Source: ZC4RG30 sp046347045 (lineage in GTDB: Bacteria; Pseudomonadota; Gammaproteobacteria; Steroidobacterales; Steroidobacteraceae). From it: a stretch of DNA of 64,000 nt. Where the stretch lies: contig JAXMGX010000002.1 in assembly GCA_046347045.1 (NCBI GenBank), positions 1 to 64,000 of the forward strand, read 5' to 3'. Numbering within the stretch: the stretch's first letter is position 1; each line of letters opens with the position of its first letter. The position numbers and the translations under genes were made by a program. Below, piece after piece: positions 35,747-43,935 of this stretch. The notes under the pieces were generated by a model. The model worked only from the letters and a program-made list of their open reading frames with translations, was not told where the DNA came from and did not search any database.

Positions 35747-36373
35747 ATGAAGATGGCCAAGCTGATCGAGCTTTTCGATGCCCGCGCCACGCGCGAACGT
35801 CTGCTGATCTTCGCGGCACTGCTGGCAATGCTGCTGGCGGGCTGGGACAAATACCTGATGCGGCCGCTGCGCGAGGTCACGCACGCACTCGAGGCCGAAA
35901 TCGCGTCCAGCGGCGTCGCCGCCACCGACGTGGACGATGGCAGCGATCCGCATCGCACCGCGCTGCTGCGCGCCGGTGAATTGCAGCTTCGATCCCAGCA
36001 GCTCGATTCGCAGATCGCCGGCTCCGCGCGCGGCTTCGTACCGGCCAGCCGGATGATCGAGGTGCTGCACGACGTGCTGCGCCGCCAGGGCGGGCTGTCG
36101 CTGGTCAGCATCCGCAACCTGCCCGTGCAGAGCCTTGTCCCGCCGGTCGACAAGGATGCTCCCTCCGCTCCCTACGTGCACAGCATCGAACTCGTGATCG
36201 ACGGCAGCTATGCCGACATCCAGACCTATGTGCACGAACTCGAAGCGCTGCCGTGGAAATTCCGCTGGTCGCTGCTGGAGCTGTCCACCCAACGCTATCC
36301 CGTCAATCGCGTGCGGCTGTCGCTGAGCACGCTGAGCATGGATGCCACCTGGCTCGGAGTCGCCACGTCATGA
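35747..36373 (+). CDS. mshJ: MSHA biogenesis protein MshJ (PilO-like)
   Basis: A 208-residue protein: a membrane helix at about residues 18-35 (LLIFAALLAMLLAGWDKYL), a periplasmic coiled coil, and a PilO-like domain (SLVSIRNLPVQSL, HSIELVIDGSYADIQTYVHELEALPW). It pairs with the PilN-like protein to form the alignment complex between inner-membrane machinery and secretin. GGAGGG at 35736-35741 precedes ATG 35747, two bases after the previous stop. Confidence 0.8.
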   Translation: MKMAKLIELFDARATRERLLIFAALLAMLLAGWDKYLMRPLREVTHALEAEIASSGVAATDVDDGSDPHRTALLRAGELQLRSQQLDSQIAGSARGFVPASRMIEVLHDVLRRQGGLSLVSIRNLPVQSLVPPVDKDAPSAPYVHSIELVIDGSYADIQTYVHELEALPWKFRWSLLELSTQRYPVNRVRLSLSTLSMDATWLGVATS

Positions 36374-38025
36374 AGTTACGCTCGCTGATTGTCTTCACGG
36401 CCCTGGGTCTTGCCTCGGCATTGCCACCCACCCTCACGCTCGGTGCGCAGCCTGCAGCGCGCGACCCCATGCGCCCCATGGGCGTGACGGAAGCCCTCGC
36501 CCGCCGCGGCGGCATCGCCTTGTCCATCGAGCCCAGTGCCGGCGCCGACGCCGGTCATGTCGATATCCGGGCCGTGGAGGCGCCAGCCGCGACATTCTTC
36601 GACCGTCTCGCGACTGCAACCGGCACCAACGTGCTGGTGCATCCGGAAGTATCGAACCGCCTGACACTGACGCTGCGGCAGGTCACGCTGCAGGAAACCA
36701 TGCAGGCCGTGCGCGACCTGTATGGTCTCGACTTCCAGAAGCTCGGCACCGGCTACATGATCCTGCCGGCAAAGCCGCAGACCCGCGTCTTCCAGATCAA
36801 CTACCTCGACCTGCATCGCAGCGGCGTGTCGAACACGCGCGTGAGTTCGGGGCAGATCACGCAGGGCAATCCGACGACCGGCACATCTGGCGCCTCCAGC
36901 ACGGCGGCCACGGGCGGCAGCGCCGACGAGGTCAGCGGCACCTCCGTGATGACGCTGAACGATTCGGACTTCTGGAAGGCCCTCGAAGCAGACATCAAGC
37001 TGCTGGTGGGCGGCGAGGCGGCCAATGTGGTGGTGAACCGGCAGTCCGGGGTCATCGTGGTCCGCGGCATGCCCGCGCAGCTTCGCGACGTGGCCACCTA
37101 CCTGCAGAAGACACAGTCGACGGTCACGCGCCAGGTGATCCTCGAAGCCAAGATCGTCGAGGTGGAGCTGAATTCGGGGTTCCAGGCCGGCATCAACTGG
37201 AGCACGCTGCTCACGCATGGCGGCCAGAAGTACTTCTTCGGCCAGTCAGCGCCGCCGGGCGGTTTCGGCGCCGATCCGTTCTCGCCCACTGGCGGCCAGG
37301 TCAGCGTCACTCCCGGCGTGCCGGTGCTCGGCCAGATGGTGGACAAGCTGGGCGGTGCATTCACCATGGCCATCGATGCCGCCGACTTCAACGGCTTCAT
37401 CGAACTGCTGTCCTCGCAGGGCAACACGCGCGTGCTGTCCTCCCCGCGCGTGTCGACGCTGCACAACCAGAAGGCCATCATCAAGGCCGGCTCCGACGAG
37501 TTCTTCGTCACCGGCGTGAAGAGCGACACCACCACCGGCACGGCCACCAACACCTCGCTGAACGTGGAGCTGACACCATTCTTTTCCGGCGTGGCGCTCG
37601 ACGTGACGCCGCAGATCGGCGACGACGGCACCGTGCTGCTGCACATCCACCCCACCGTCAGCGAGGTCAGCGACCAGAGCAAGCGCGTGAACTTCGGCGG
37701 CGGCACCAGCGACCTGCCACTTGCGCTGAGCCAGATCCGCGAATCCGACAGCGTGGTACGCGCGCGCTCCGGCCAGCTCATCGTCATCGGCGGACTGATG
37801 CGCGAAACCCGCCGCCGCGGCGACTACCGCACGCCGGTGCTGGGCGACGTGCCGGTGCTGGGCCGCCTGTTCCGCAGCGAACGCGATCAGACGCGGACCG
37901 TGGAACTGGTGCTGCTGCTGCGCCCGCTGGTGCCCACCGACGGCGACTGGGAGAAGCTGGCGCAGGAGCCGCAGGACCGCGCCGCGCAGCTTGCCGTCAC
38001 CGGCAAGGTGGACAAGGCCAAATGA
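36370..38025 (+). CDS. mshL: MSHA secretin MshL
   Basis: A 551-residue outer-membrane secretin with a Sec signal (about residues 1-25), two N domains (VEAPAATFFDRLATATGTNVLV; NVVVNRQSGVIVVRGMPAQLRDV) and the secretin core (QVILEAKIVEVELN, VLSSPRVSTLHNQKAIIKAG, VRARSGQLIVIGGLMRE). It forms the pore for the pilus. The Ser/Thr/Gly stretch at about residues 165-195 is a linker. It overlaps mshJ and mshE by ATGA. Confidence 0.92.
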   Translation: MKLRSLIVFTALGLASALPPTLTLGAQPAARDPMRPMGVTEALARRGGIALSIEPSAGADAGHVDIRAVEAPAATFFDRLATATGTNVLVHPEVSNRLTLTLRQVTLQETMQAVRDLYGLDFQKLGTGYMILPAKPQTRVFQINYLDLHRSGVSNTRVSSGQITQGNPTTGTSGASSTAATGGSADEVSGTSVMTLNDSDFWKALEADIKLLVGGEAANVVVNRQSGVIVVRGMPAQLRDVATYLQKTQSTVTRQVILEAKIVEVELNSGFQAGINWSTLLTHGGQKYFFGQSAPPGGFGADPFSPTGGQVSVTPGVPVLGQMVDKLGGAFTMAIDAADFNGFIELLSSQGNTRVLSSPRVSTLHNQKAIIKAGSDEFFVTGVKSDTTTGTATNTSLNVELTPFFSGVALDVTPQIGDDGTVLLHIHPTVSEVSDQSKRVNFGGGTSDLPLALSQIRESDSVVRARSGQLIVIGGLMRETRRRGDYRTPVLGDVPVLGRLFRSERDQTRTVELVLLLRPLVPTDGDWEKLAQEPQDRAAQLAVTGKVDKAK

Positions 38026-39812
38026 ACCTGCGCCGCAAGAAAGTCCGGCTCGGCGACCTGCTGATCGAGCAGAAGCTGATCAGCGAGGCGCAGCTCGCGC
38101 AGGCGCTGGAAGAGCAGAAGCGCACGGGCCGCAAGCTCGGGCGCGTGCTCACCGACCTGGGGATGGTGCAGGAGCAGCAGCTCAACGATGTGCTGTCGCA
38201 GAGCCTGCAGATCCCCTTCGTCGACCTGAAGCAGCTCAACCCCGATCCCGCCGCGGTTCGCCTGATGCCCGAGGCATTGGCGCGCCGCTTCCGGGCGCTG
38301 GTGCTGCAGTCCGATGGTCGTGGACTGACCGTTGGCATGGCCGACCCCACCGATCTCATCGCCTACGACGAACTGGTGGCGCGCCTCAAGCAGCCCCTGC
38401 GCATCGCGCTGGTGCGCGAGTCCGATCTGCTGCGCACCATGGACGTGGTTTACCGGCGCGCCGACCAGATCGCCTCCATCGCGCTCGAGGTGCACGACGA
38501 ACTGGGCGAGAGCGACATCGACATCGACCAGCTCTCGGCCGATGAAGGTTCGTCGGACGCGCCCATCATCCGCCTGATACAGACCATCTTCCAGGACGCA
38601 ATCAACACGCGCGCCTCCGACGTGCACATCGAGCCGGGCGAGCAGCTGCTGCGCCTGCGGCTGCGCGTCGACGGTGTGCTGCAGGAACAGACTGTCGAAG
38701 GCCGCGGCGTGGCCAGTGCGCTGGTCACACGCCTGAAGCTGATGAGCGGCCTCGACATCGCCGAGAAGCGCCTGCCGCAGGACGGCAGGTTTTCGGTGAA
38801 GGTGAAGGATCGCTCGCTCGACGTGCGCCTGGCCACGATGCCGGTGCAGCATGGCGAGTCGGTGGTGCTGCGCCTGCTGGACCAGTCGAACAACCTGCTG
38901 ACGCTGGACCAGCTCGGCATGCCCGCCACGATGCGGGGCCGCTTCCAGGCGCTGATCGAACGTCCCGCCGGCATGGTGCTGGTCACCGGCCCCACCGGCA
39001 GCGGCAAGACCACCACGCTGTATTCGGCGCTGGCGCACCTGAACCGGCCCGATACCAAGATCCTCACCGCCGAGGATCCGGTGGAATACCGGCTCGACCG
39101 CGTGAATCAGGTACAGGTCAACGCCAAGATAGGCCTGGACTTCGCGCGCGTGCTGCGCAGCATGCTGCGCCAGGACCCGGATGTGGTGCTGATTGGCGAA
39201 ATGCGCGATCGCGAGACCGTGGAAATCGCGCTGCGCGCCGCCATCACCGGCCACCTGGTGTTCTCCACGCTGCATACGCTGAGCGCGGGCGCCACGGTCA
39301 GCCGCCTGCTCGACATGGGCGCACCCGGCTACCTTATCGCCACCGCGCTGCATGGCGTGGTGGCGCAGCGTCTGCTGCGCCAGGTGTGCCCGGACTGCGC
39401 CCAGCCCGATCAGCCCGGCGCACATGAGCTGGCGTGGCTGCGTGCGCAGGTGGGCGAATCGGTGCTGTCGCGGATGACATTCCGCGCCGGCGCGGGCTGC
39501 ACATACTGCAACCTCTCGGGATACCGCGGTCGCACGGCAATCTACGAGCTGATCGAGATCGATGGAGGAATGGCCGACGCAATCCGTACGGGCGATGCGG
39601 GCGCGCTGGCGCGCGCAGCACTGGCCCAGCCCGGCTACACCTCGCTGACCCGCAGCGCCATCGATCTGGCCGCCGCCGGCGGCACGACGCTATCGGAAGT
39701 GATCGCGACCACCAGCGGGTTGGACTCGGCTTCGACTGCAGGGAATGCCGCGGCCGCATCGGATGAAGAAGTTTCGGATGCGCTGCTCAGCGGTCGCCGC
39801 GTGAGCTACTGA
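38022..39812 (+). CDS. mshE: MSHA assembly ATPase MshE with twin c-di-GMP motif
   Basis: A 596-residue GspE/PilB-type ATPase that drives pilus extension. Residues 8-60 hold two MshEN c-di-GMP motifs in tandem: RLGDLLIEQKLI...LAQALEEQ and KLGRVLTDLGMV...LNDVLSQ. Lys329 is in the Walker A GPTGSGKTTT; DPDVVLIGEMRD is the Walker B region; AITGHLVFSTLHT follows. A zinc site is formed by Cys456/Cys459 and Cys493/Cys496. Pilus extension is therefore probably controlled by c-di-GMP, as shown for Vibrio MshE. Frame overlaps fix the start. Confidence 0.94.
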   Translation: MNLRRKKVRLGDLLIEQKLISEAQLAQALEEQKRTGRKLGRVLTDLGMVQEQQLNDVLSQSLQIPFVDLKQLNPDPAAVRLMPEALARRFRALVLQSDGRGLTVGMADPTDLIAYDELVARLKQPLRIALVRESDLLRTMDVVYRRADQIASIALEVHDELGESDIDIDQLSADEGSSDAPIIRLIQTIFQDAINTRASDVHIEPGEQLLRLRLRVDGVLQEQTVEGRGVASALVTRLKLMSGLDIAEKRLPQDGRFSVKVKDRSLDVRLATMPVQHGESVVLRLLDQSNNLLTLDQLGMPATMRGRFQALIERPAGMVLVTGPTGSGKTTTLYSALAHLNRPDTKILTAEDPVEYRLDRVNQVQVNAKIGLDFARVLRSMLRQDPDVVLIGEMRDRETVEIALRAAITGHLVFSTLHTLSAGATVSRLLDMGAPGYLIATALHGVVAQRLLRQVCPDCAQPDQPGAHELAWLRAQVGESVLSRMTFRAGAGCTYCNLSGYRGRTAIYELIEIDGGMADAIRTGDAGALARAALAQPGYTSLTRSAIDLAAAGGTTLSEVIATTSGLDSASTAGNAAAASDEEVSDALLSGRRVSY

Positions 39813-41038
39813 TGGCCAGCTTCCGCTACAAGGCACGCGCCGCCAATGGCACCCTGGTTGCCGGGCAACTGAGCGCGGACAACCTGGATCAGGCGGCGCA
39901 GCGGCTGATCGCCGCGGGTGTCTGGCCGGTGCACATCGATGTGGAGAACACGGCCCGGGGATTCTCGCTGAAGCAGGCGCTGCGTCGACTGGGTGTGGGT
40001 CGCACGCAGCTCACCGACCTGGTGCTGTTCTCGCGGCAGATGTACACCGTCGTCAAGGCCGGCATACCGCTGCTCAGGGGATTGCGCGGCCTGGCCTCGT
40101 CCACGCAGAACCCCATGCTGCGCGAGACGCTGGAGGATGTGCTCGCCAATCTCGAGGGCGGCCGCGACCTGGCCGGCAGCATGGCGCGCCATCCCGAGGT
40201 GTTTCCGCCGCTGTACGTCAGCATCGTCCGCGTGGGCGAGGCCACCGGCACGCTGGAACAGTCGTTCCTGCGCCTCGGCCAGCATCTGGCGCAGGAAAAG
40301 GACATCCGCGACCGCGTGAAGGGCGCGATGCGCTATCCGGTGATCGTGGTGGTCACGATACTTGCAGCCGCGGTATTCCTGTCCACCGTGGTGATCCCGA
40401 AGTTCGAACCGATCTTCCAGGCGCTGCACGGCGCCATTCCAGTGCCGACGCGGATCATCATCGGCACCTCGGCCTTGATCCGCGGCTACTGGCATCTGTG
40501 TCTTGCGGCCTGCGCGCTGCTGGCCTTCGGTCTGCGCCGCGTGGTGGCCACTCCGGCGGGCCGCATGCAGTGGGACAGGCTGCGGTTGAAGATGCCGGTC
40601 ACCGGCAACCTCGCCTATCAATCGTCGCTGGCGCGCTTGTGCCGCTCGCTGTCGATCTCGCTGCATGCCGGTCTGCCGATGACACAGGCATTGCAGGTCA
40701 TCGAACGCTCCGCTGGCAATGTGTTCCTGGCGCAGAAGATCCACGCGCTGGGCGCCGGCATCGAGCGCGGCGAATTGCTGTCGAAGGCCTCGGCCAGCAG
40801 CGGCCTGTTCTCGCCGCTGGTGCTGCAGATGATCGCCATCGGCGAGGAAACCGGCGAGCTGCCGATGCTGCTCGATGAGGCCGCCGGCTTCTACGAGCGC
40901 GAGACCGACGTGGCGCTGAAGAATCTGACCGCCTCCATCGAGCCCATCCTGATCGTGGTGGTGGGCGGCATGGTGCTGGTGCTCGCACTGGGCATCTTCA
41001 TGCCCATGTGGGAAATGATCGGCAAGGCCGGCATGTGA
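39812..41038 (+). CDS. mshG: MSHA inner-membrane platform protein MshG (GspF/PilC family)
   Basis: A 408-residue platform protein with two homologous cytoplasmic four-helix domains and three membrane helices (about 170-195, 220-240 and 375-400). QLTDLVLFSRQMYTVVKAGIPLLRGL and LARLCRSLSISLHAGLPMTQAL are the repeated GspF motifs; MIAIGEETGELPMLL is also typical. The overlap with mshE is TGATG. It binds the ATPase and feeds pilins into the fibre. Confidence 0.93.
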   Translation: MASFRYKARAANGTLVAGQLSADNLDQAAQRLIAAGVWPVHIDVENTARGFSLKQALRRLGVGRTQLTDLVLFSRQMYTVVKAGIPLLRGLRGLASSTQNPMLRETLEDVLANLEGGRDLAGSMARHPEVFPPLYVSIVRVGEATGTLEQSFLRLGQHLAQEKDIRDRVKGAMRYPVIVVVTILAAAVFLSTVVIPKFEPIFQALHGAIPVPTRIIIGTSALIRGYWHLCLAACALLAFGLRRVVATPAGRMQWDRLRLKMPVTGNLAYQSSLARLCRSLSISLHAGLPMTQALQVIERSAGNVFLAQKIHALGAGIERGELLSKASASSGLFSPLVLQMIAIGEETGELPMLLDEAAGFYERETDVALKNLTASIEPILIVVVGGMVLVLALGIFMPMWEMIGKAGM

Positions 41039-41064
41039 AAGTGAACCAGTTCACGAAATTTCCG

Positions 41065-41089
41065 GGCCTGGTGAAGCCATCACCAGGCC
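41065..41089 (+). other. Strong hairpin before the major pilin gene
   Basis: GGCCTGGTGA and TCACCAGGCC pair in a perfect 10-bp stem with a 5-nt loop (41065-41089), in the only real gap of the operon (41039-41136). A smaller GTGAA/TTCAC repeat lies at 41041-41054. No T-run follows. It could protect a processed mshA mRNA or end part of the upstream message. Confidence 0.65.
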
Positions 41090-41136
41090 TGCCGTTAAGA
41101 CAATTGGCGGCCAGTGCCCGCCATCTGGAGAAAGCT

Positions 41137-41625
41137 GTGGCAATCAGGAATCAGAAGGGTTTTACGCTGGTCGAACTGATCGTGGTGATCGTCATCCTAG
41201 GCATCCTCGCCGCGGTGGCGCTGCCGCGTTTCATGGGCCTCGAGAGCGAGGCACGGATCGCCGCGCTGAAGAACATGGGCGGTACCATGCTGTCCGCAGC
41301 GAACATGGCGCATGGCGTGTGCATGGCGCAAAGCTGCACCAATGGCACATTGACCCTCGATGGCGTCAGCGTCACCTTTGTCAACGGCTATCCGAACAAC
41401 GCCAGCATCGCGAGGCTGCTGCAGAGCACCGAAGGCTTCACCGGCAATGCGAATGGCAACCGCCAGACCAAGACCGGCGCCAAGACCGCCAACTGCTGGG
41501 TGCAGTACAACCAGGCCACCATCGCCGCTGGCGTGGTCACGGCGCCCACGGTGCAATACCAGGCTGGCGTCATGAACCCCACCAACGAAGCCGCGATCAA
41601 CACCGCGCTGCGCACGCAGTGCTGA
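41137..41625 (+). CDS. mshA: MSHA major pilin MshA
   Basis: A 162-residue prepilin. Leader MAIRNQKG is cut before FTLVELIVVIVILGILAAVALPRF, a textbook type IV pilin helix with Glu5 and Pro22. The globular part has NMGGTMLSAANMAHG, seen in MSHA pilins, and cysteines at GVCMAQSC, TANCW and the extreme C-terminus (RTQC). The start is GTG at 41137, preceded by GGAGAAA at 41127-41133. A longer frame reaching into mshG has no pilin-like leader. A separate hairpin and gap upstream suggest its level is set apart from that of the machinery genes. Confidence 0.9.
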   Translation: MAIRNQKGFTLVELIVVIVILGILAAVALPRFMGLESEARIAALKNMGGTMLSAANMAHGVCMAQSCTNGTLTLDGVSVTFVNGYPNNASIARLLQSTEGFTGNANGNRQTKTGAKTANCWVQYNQATIAAGVVTAPTVQYQAGVMNPTNEAAINTALRTQC

Positions 41626-41653
41626 TCCGCCTCGCGGCGGTGCGACCAGGCCC

Positions 41654-42118
41654 ATGGCAAGTCCGCGCCACCGCAGTTCGGGCTTCACGCTGGTCGAGCT
41701 GGTCGCCACGCTGACCATCGCTGCGATACTGGCCGCGGTCGCAGGGCCGCGGCTGCTGTCGTCCCAGCCGTTCGCCGCCCGCGCCTACGCCGATGACCTG
41801 GCCGCGGCACTGCGTGAGGCCCATGCAGTGGCCATGGCCAGCGGCTGTCCGGTGCGCTTCACCATCGATCCCACAGGCTACGCCGCCATGCAGCGCGCAC
41901 CCTCCGGCACGCATTGCTCCAGCGGCGGCGCGTGGAGCACCCCGGTGCAGAGGGGCGACGGACGCCCCCTGTCGGCGGCACCACCCGCCGCCGCCAATGT
42001 CGCCGCAGCCAGCACGCTGGTCTTCGGCAGCGACGGTGCATTGCCCGCCGGCGCCTCGATCGCGATCGGAACCCATGTCGTGTCCGTCGATGCCGGCGGC
42101 TGGGTGCAGCGGCTGTGA
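41654..42118 (+). CDS. mshC: MSHA minor pilin MshC
   Basis: A 154-residue GspH/FimT-like prepilin with leader MASPRHRSSG cut before FTLVELVATLTIAAILAAVAGPRLL (Phe1, Glu5 present). AYADDLAAALREAHAVAMASGCPVRFTI is the GspH-like region. It follows mshA by 28 bp and overlaps mshD (GTGA). By order it equals MshC of Vibrio. Confidence 0.87.
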   Translation: MASPRHRSSGFTLVELVATLTIAAILAAVAGPRLLSSQPFAARAYADDLAAALREAHAVAMASGCPVRFTIDPTGYAAMQRAPSGTHCSSGGAWSTPVQRGDGRPLSAAPPAAANVAAASTLVFGSDGALPAGASIAIGTHVVSVDAGGWVQRL

Positions 42119-42561
42119 CGCGGCACCTGCAGTCAGGGCTGACGCTGATCGAACTGGTGACGTCCATCGTCGTCATCGGCATCGCCGGCTCCGCGGTGCT
42201 GGGTGTGCTGGGCTATCTGTCCTCCTCGAGCGGCGCCACCGTGGCGCGCACGCGCGCGCAGGACATCGCCCAGCTCTACCTGGCCGAGGTGCTGTCGCGA
42301 CCCTTCGCGGATCCGGACGGCACGCCCACGGAGCCCACGCGTGCCCAGTTCGACGACATCAACGACTACGCCGGCCTCGACGATGCCTCGGCTCGGGACC
42401 AGTCAGGCACCGTCATCGCACCCTGGCGCGTCCGCGTCAGCGTGACCGCCGCCGCATTGGGCAGCGTCTCCGCCACCAATGCGCGGCGCGTGGACGTGCG
42501 CGTCGACCTGCCCGACGGGCAGAGCGTGCTCGCCACCGGCTTTCGGACACGATACCCATGA
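42115..42561 (+). CDS. mshD: MSHA minor pilin MshD
   Basis: A 148-residue prepilin from GTG 42115, whose start overlaps the mshC stop. Leader MTRHLQSG is followed by LTLIELVTSIVVIGIAGSAVLG, so mature residue 1 is Leu. TRAQDIAQLYLAEVLSRPFADPDG and the Asp/Tyr-rich FDDINDYAGL match MshD. Any ATG further down would remove the signal, so GTG is required. Confidence 0.85.
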   Translation: MTRHLQSGLTLIELVTSIVVIGIAGSAVLGVLGYLSSSSGATVARTRAQDIAQLYLAEVLSRPFADPDGTPTEPTRAQFDDINDYAGLDDASARDQSGTVIAPWRVRVSVTAAALGSVSATNARRVDVRVDLPDGQSVLATGFRTRYP

Positions 42562-43382
42562 GCACGCGCGCGCGCGGATTCACGCTGGTGGAAATGGTGG
42601 TGGCCCTCACGCTGGCAGCCATCGTCGTGGGCTTCGGGGGCATGCTGCTTACCGCGCCAATGCAGCACTACGATCTGCAGTCGCGGCGCGCCGAACTGGC
42701 CGAGTCGGCGGGCGCTGCGCTGCCCCGGCTCCAGGACGACCTGCGCACGGCGCTGCCCAACAGCGCCCGCGCGCGTCGCAATGGCAGCTTCGTGGCACTG
42801 GAGTTCCTGGTTGCGGTCGACTGGGTGCGGTACCAGTCCTCACCCGGCGCGCCCTTCACCACATCGGGCACGTTTCGCGGCCTGCCGGTGCCCTTCTCAG
42901 CCACCAACTACTTCCTCAGCGTCAACAATCTTGGCAGCGGCGCGCCGGGCGCCGACGCCTGGGCCCTGTCGGGCTCGATGACGCCTGCAGGCAGCACCAT
43001 CGGCATCATCGCCGGGCCGCTGGCCGGCGAACAGCGCGTGACCGTGACACCTGCGCCGGTGTTCAGCGCCGATTCGCCGCGCCATCGCGCCTATCTGGTT
43101 TCGGGCCCGGTCACCTTCCTGTGCGATGAATCCGCCGGCACTCTCACGCGTTACGCCGGCTATGCCATCGCATCGACGCAGAGTGCCCGCGACACGGCCG
43201 CCGAATTGCTGGCGGCCGGCGCCAGCGCGCGCCTGCTGGCCCAGGACATCACCGGCTGCGACTTCGCGGTGGGCGCAGCCAGCCAGACTTCCGCCCAGAT
43301 CGTCACGGCGCGGTTCTCGGCAACCCGCGCCGGTGACACGCTGACGCTGGTCGGGCAGGCGGCGCTGGAGAACCTGCCATGA
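42558..43382 (+). CDS. mshO: MSHA minor pilin MshO
   Basis: A 274-residue prepilin: leader MSTRARG, then FTLVEMVVALTLAAIVVGFGGMLL with Glu5. The large domain (ALPRLQDDLRTALPNSARAR; HRAYLVSGPVTFLCDESAGTLTRYAGYAI) matches MshO, a PilW-like minor pilin. It overlaps mshD by ATGA and mshP by ATGA. Confidence 0.86.
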   Translation: MSTRARGFTLVEMVVALTLAAIVVGFGGMLLTAPMQHYDLQSRRAELAESAGAALPRLQDDLRTALPNSARARRNGSFVALEFLVAVDWVRYQSSPGAPFTTSGTFRGLPVPFSATNYFLSVNNLGSGAPGADAWALSGSMTPAGSTIGIIAGPLAGEQRVTVTPAPVFSADSPRHRAYLVSGPVTFLCDESAGTLTRYAGYAIASTQSARDTAAELLAAGASARLLAQDITGCDFAVGAASQTSAQIVTARFSATRAGDTLTLVGQAALENLP

Positions 43383-43786
43383 GCGCCCGTGCACAACGCG
43401 GCATGTCGTTGGTGGTGGCGCTGTTCGTCGTCGTGGTGCTGGCGCTGCTGGCTGCCTTTGCCGTCAACATCGGCACTTCGCAGCGCGAATCCTCGAACCT
43501 GCGGCTGGCCGCTGCGCGCGCTACACAGGCGGCGCAGGCGGGCATCGAATGGGGCGCCACGCGGGCGCTGGTCAACAACTCCTGCGCGGCGAATGCCGTG
43601 CTCAATCTCACGCAGGGTGCCCTGAACGGCATGCGCGTGACGGTCGATTGCGCGGCCACCAGCCACGCCGAAGGCCCGGTGAACTATCGCGTCTTCGACA
43701 TCACGGCCTTCGCGCAGTACGGCCGCTTTGGCGCAGCCGGTTATGCATCGAAAACGCTGAGCGCGCGCTTCACCAACGCGCCCTGA
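43379..43786 (+). CDS. mshP: MSHA biogenesis protein MshP
   Basis: A 135-residue protein: MSARAQRG, then MSLVVALFVVVVLALLAAFAVNIG, a prepilin-like helix without Glu5, followed by RESSNLRLAAARATQAAQAGIEWG typical of MshP/PilX. It ends the operon. No mshQ adhesin follows; the next gene is a hemerythrin 149 bp away, across a stretch with only a weak 5-bp hairpin (43792-43807). Confidence 0.83.
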   Translation: MSARAQRGMSLVVALFVVVVLALLAAFAVNIGTSQRESSNLRLAAARATQAAQAGIEWGATRALVNNSCAANAVLNLTQGALNGMRVTVDCAATSHAEGPVNYRVFDITAFAQYGRFGAAGYASKTLSARFTNAP

Positions 43787-43935
43787 ACGCAAAGCCGGTC
43801 GCGGCTTCGCCTACAGTTACTTCCTACGCCAGCACGCGTCGCGCGATGACGCAGCAACGATTCGCGCGGGCGCAGACTTCCAGCCGCTCCCGCTGCAACT
43901 GCAGCAACTCTCCGCCGCAAGGACAAGAGGTACCC

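Noticed and set aside
36342..38021. Possible 560-residue N-terminal extension of MshE
   Set aside because: The extra part is an out-of-frame reading of mshL. MshE has its conserved N-terminal c-di-GMP motif starting at ATG 38022.
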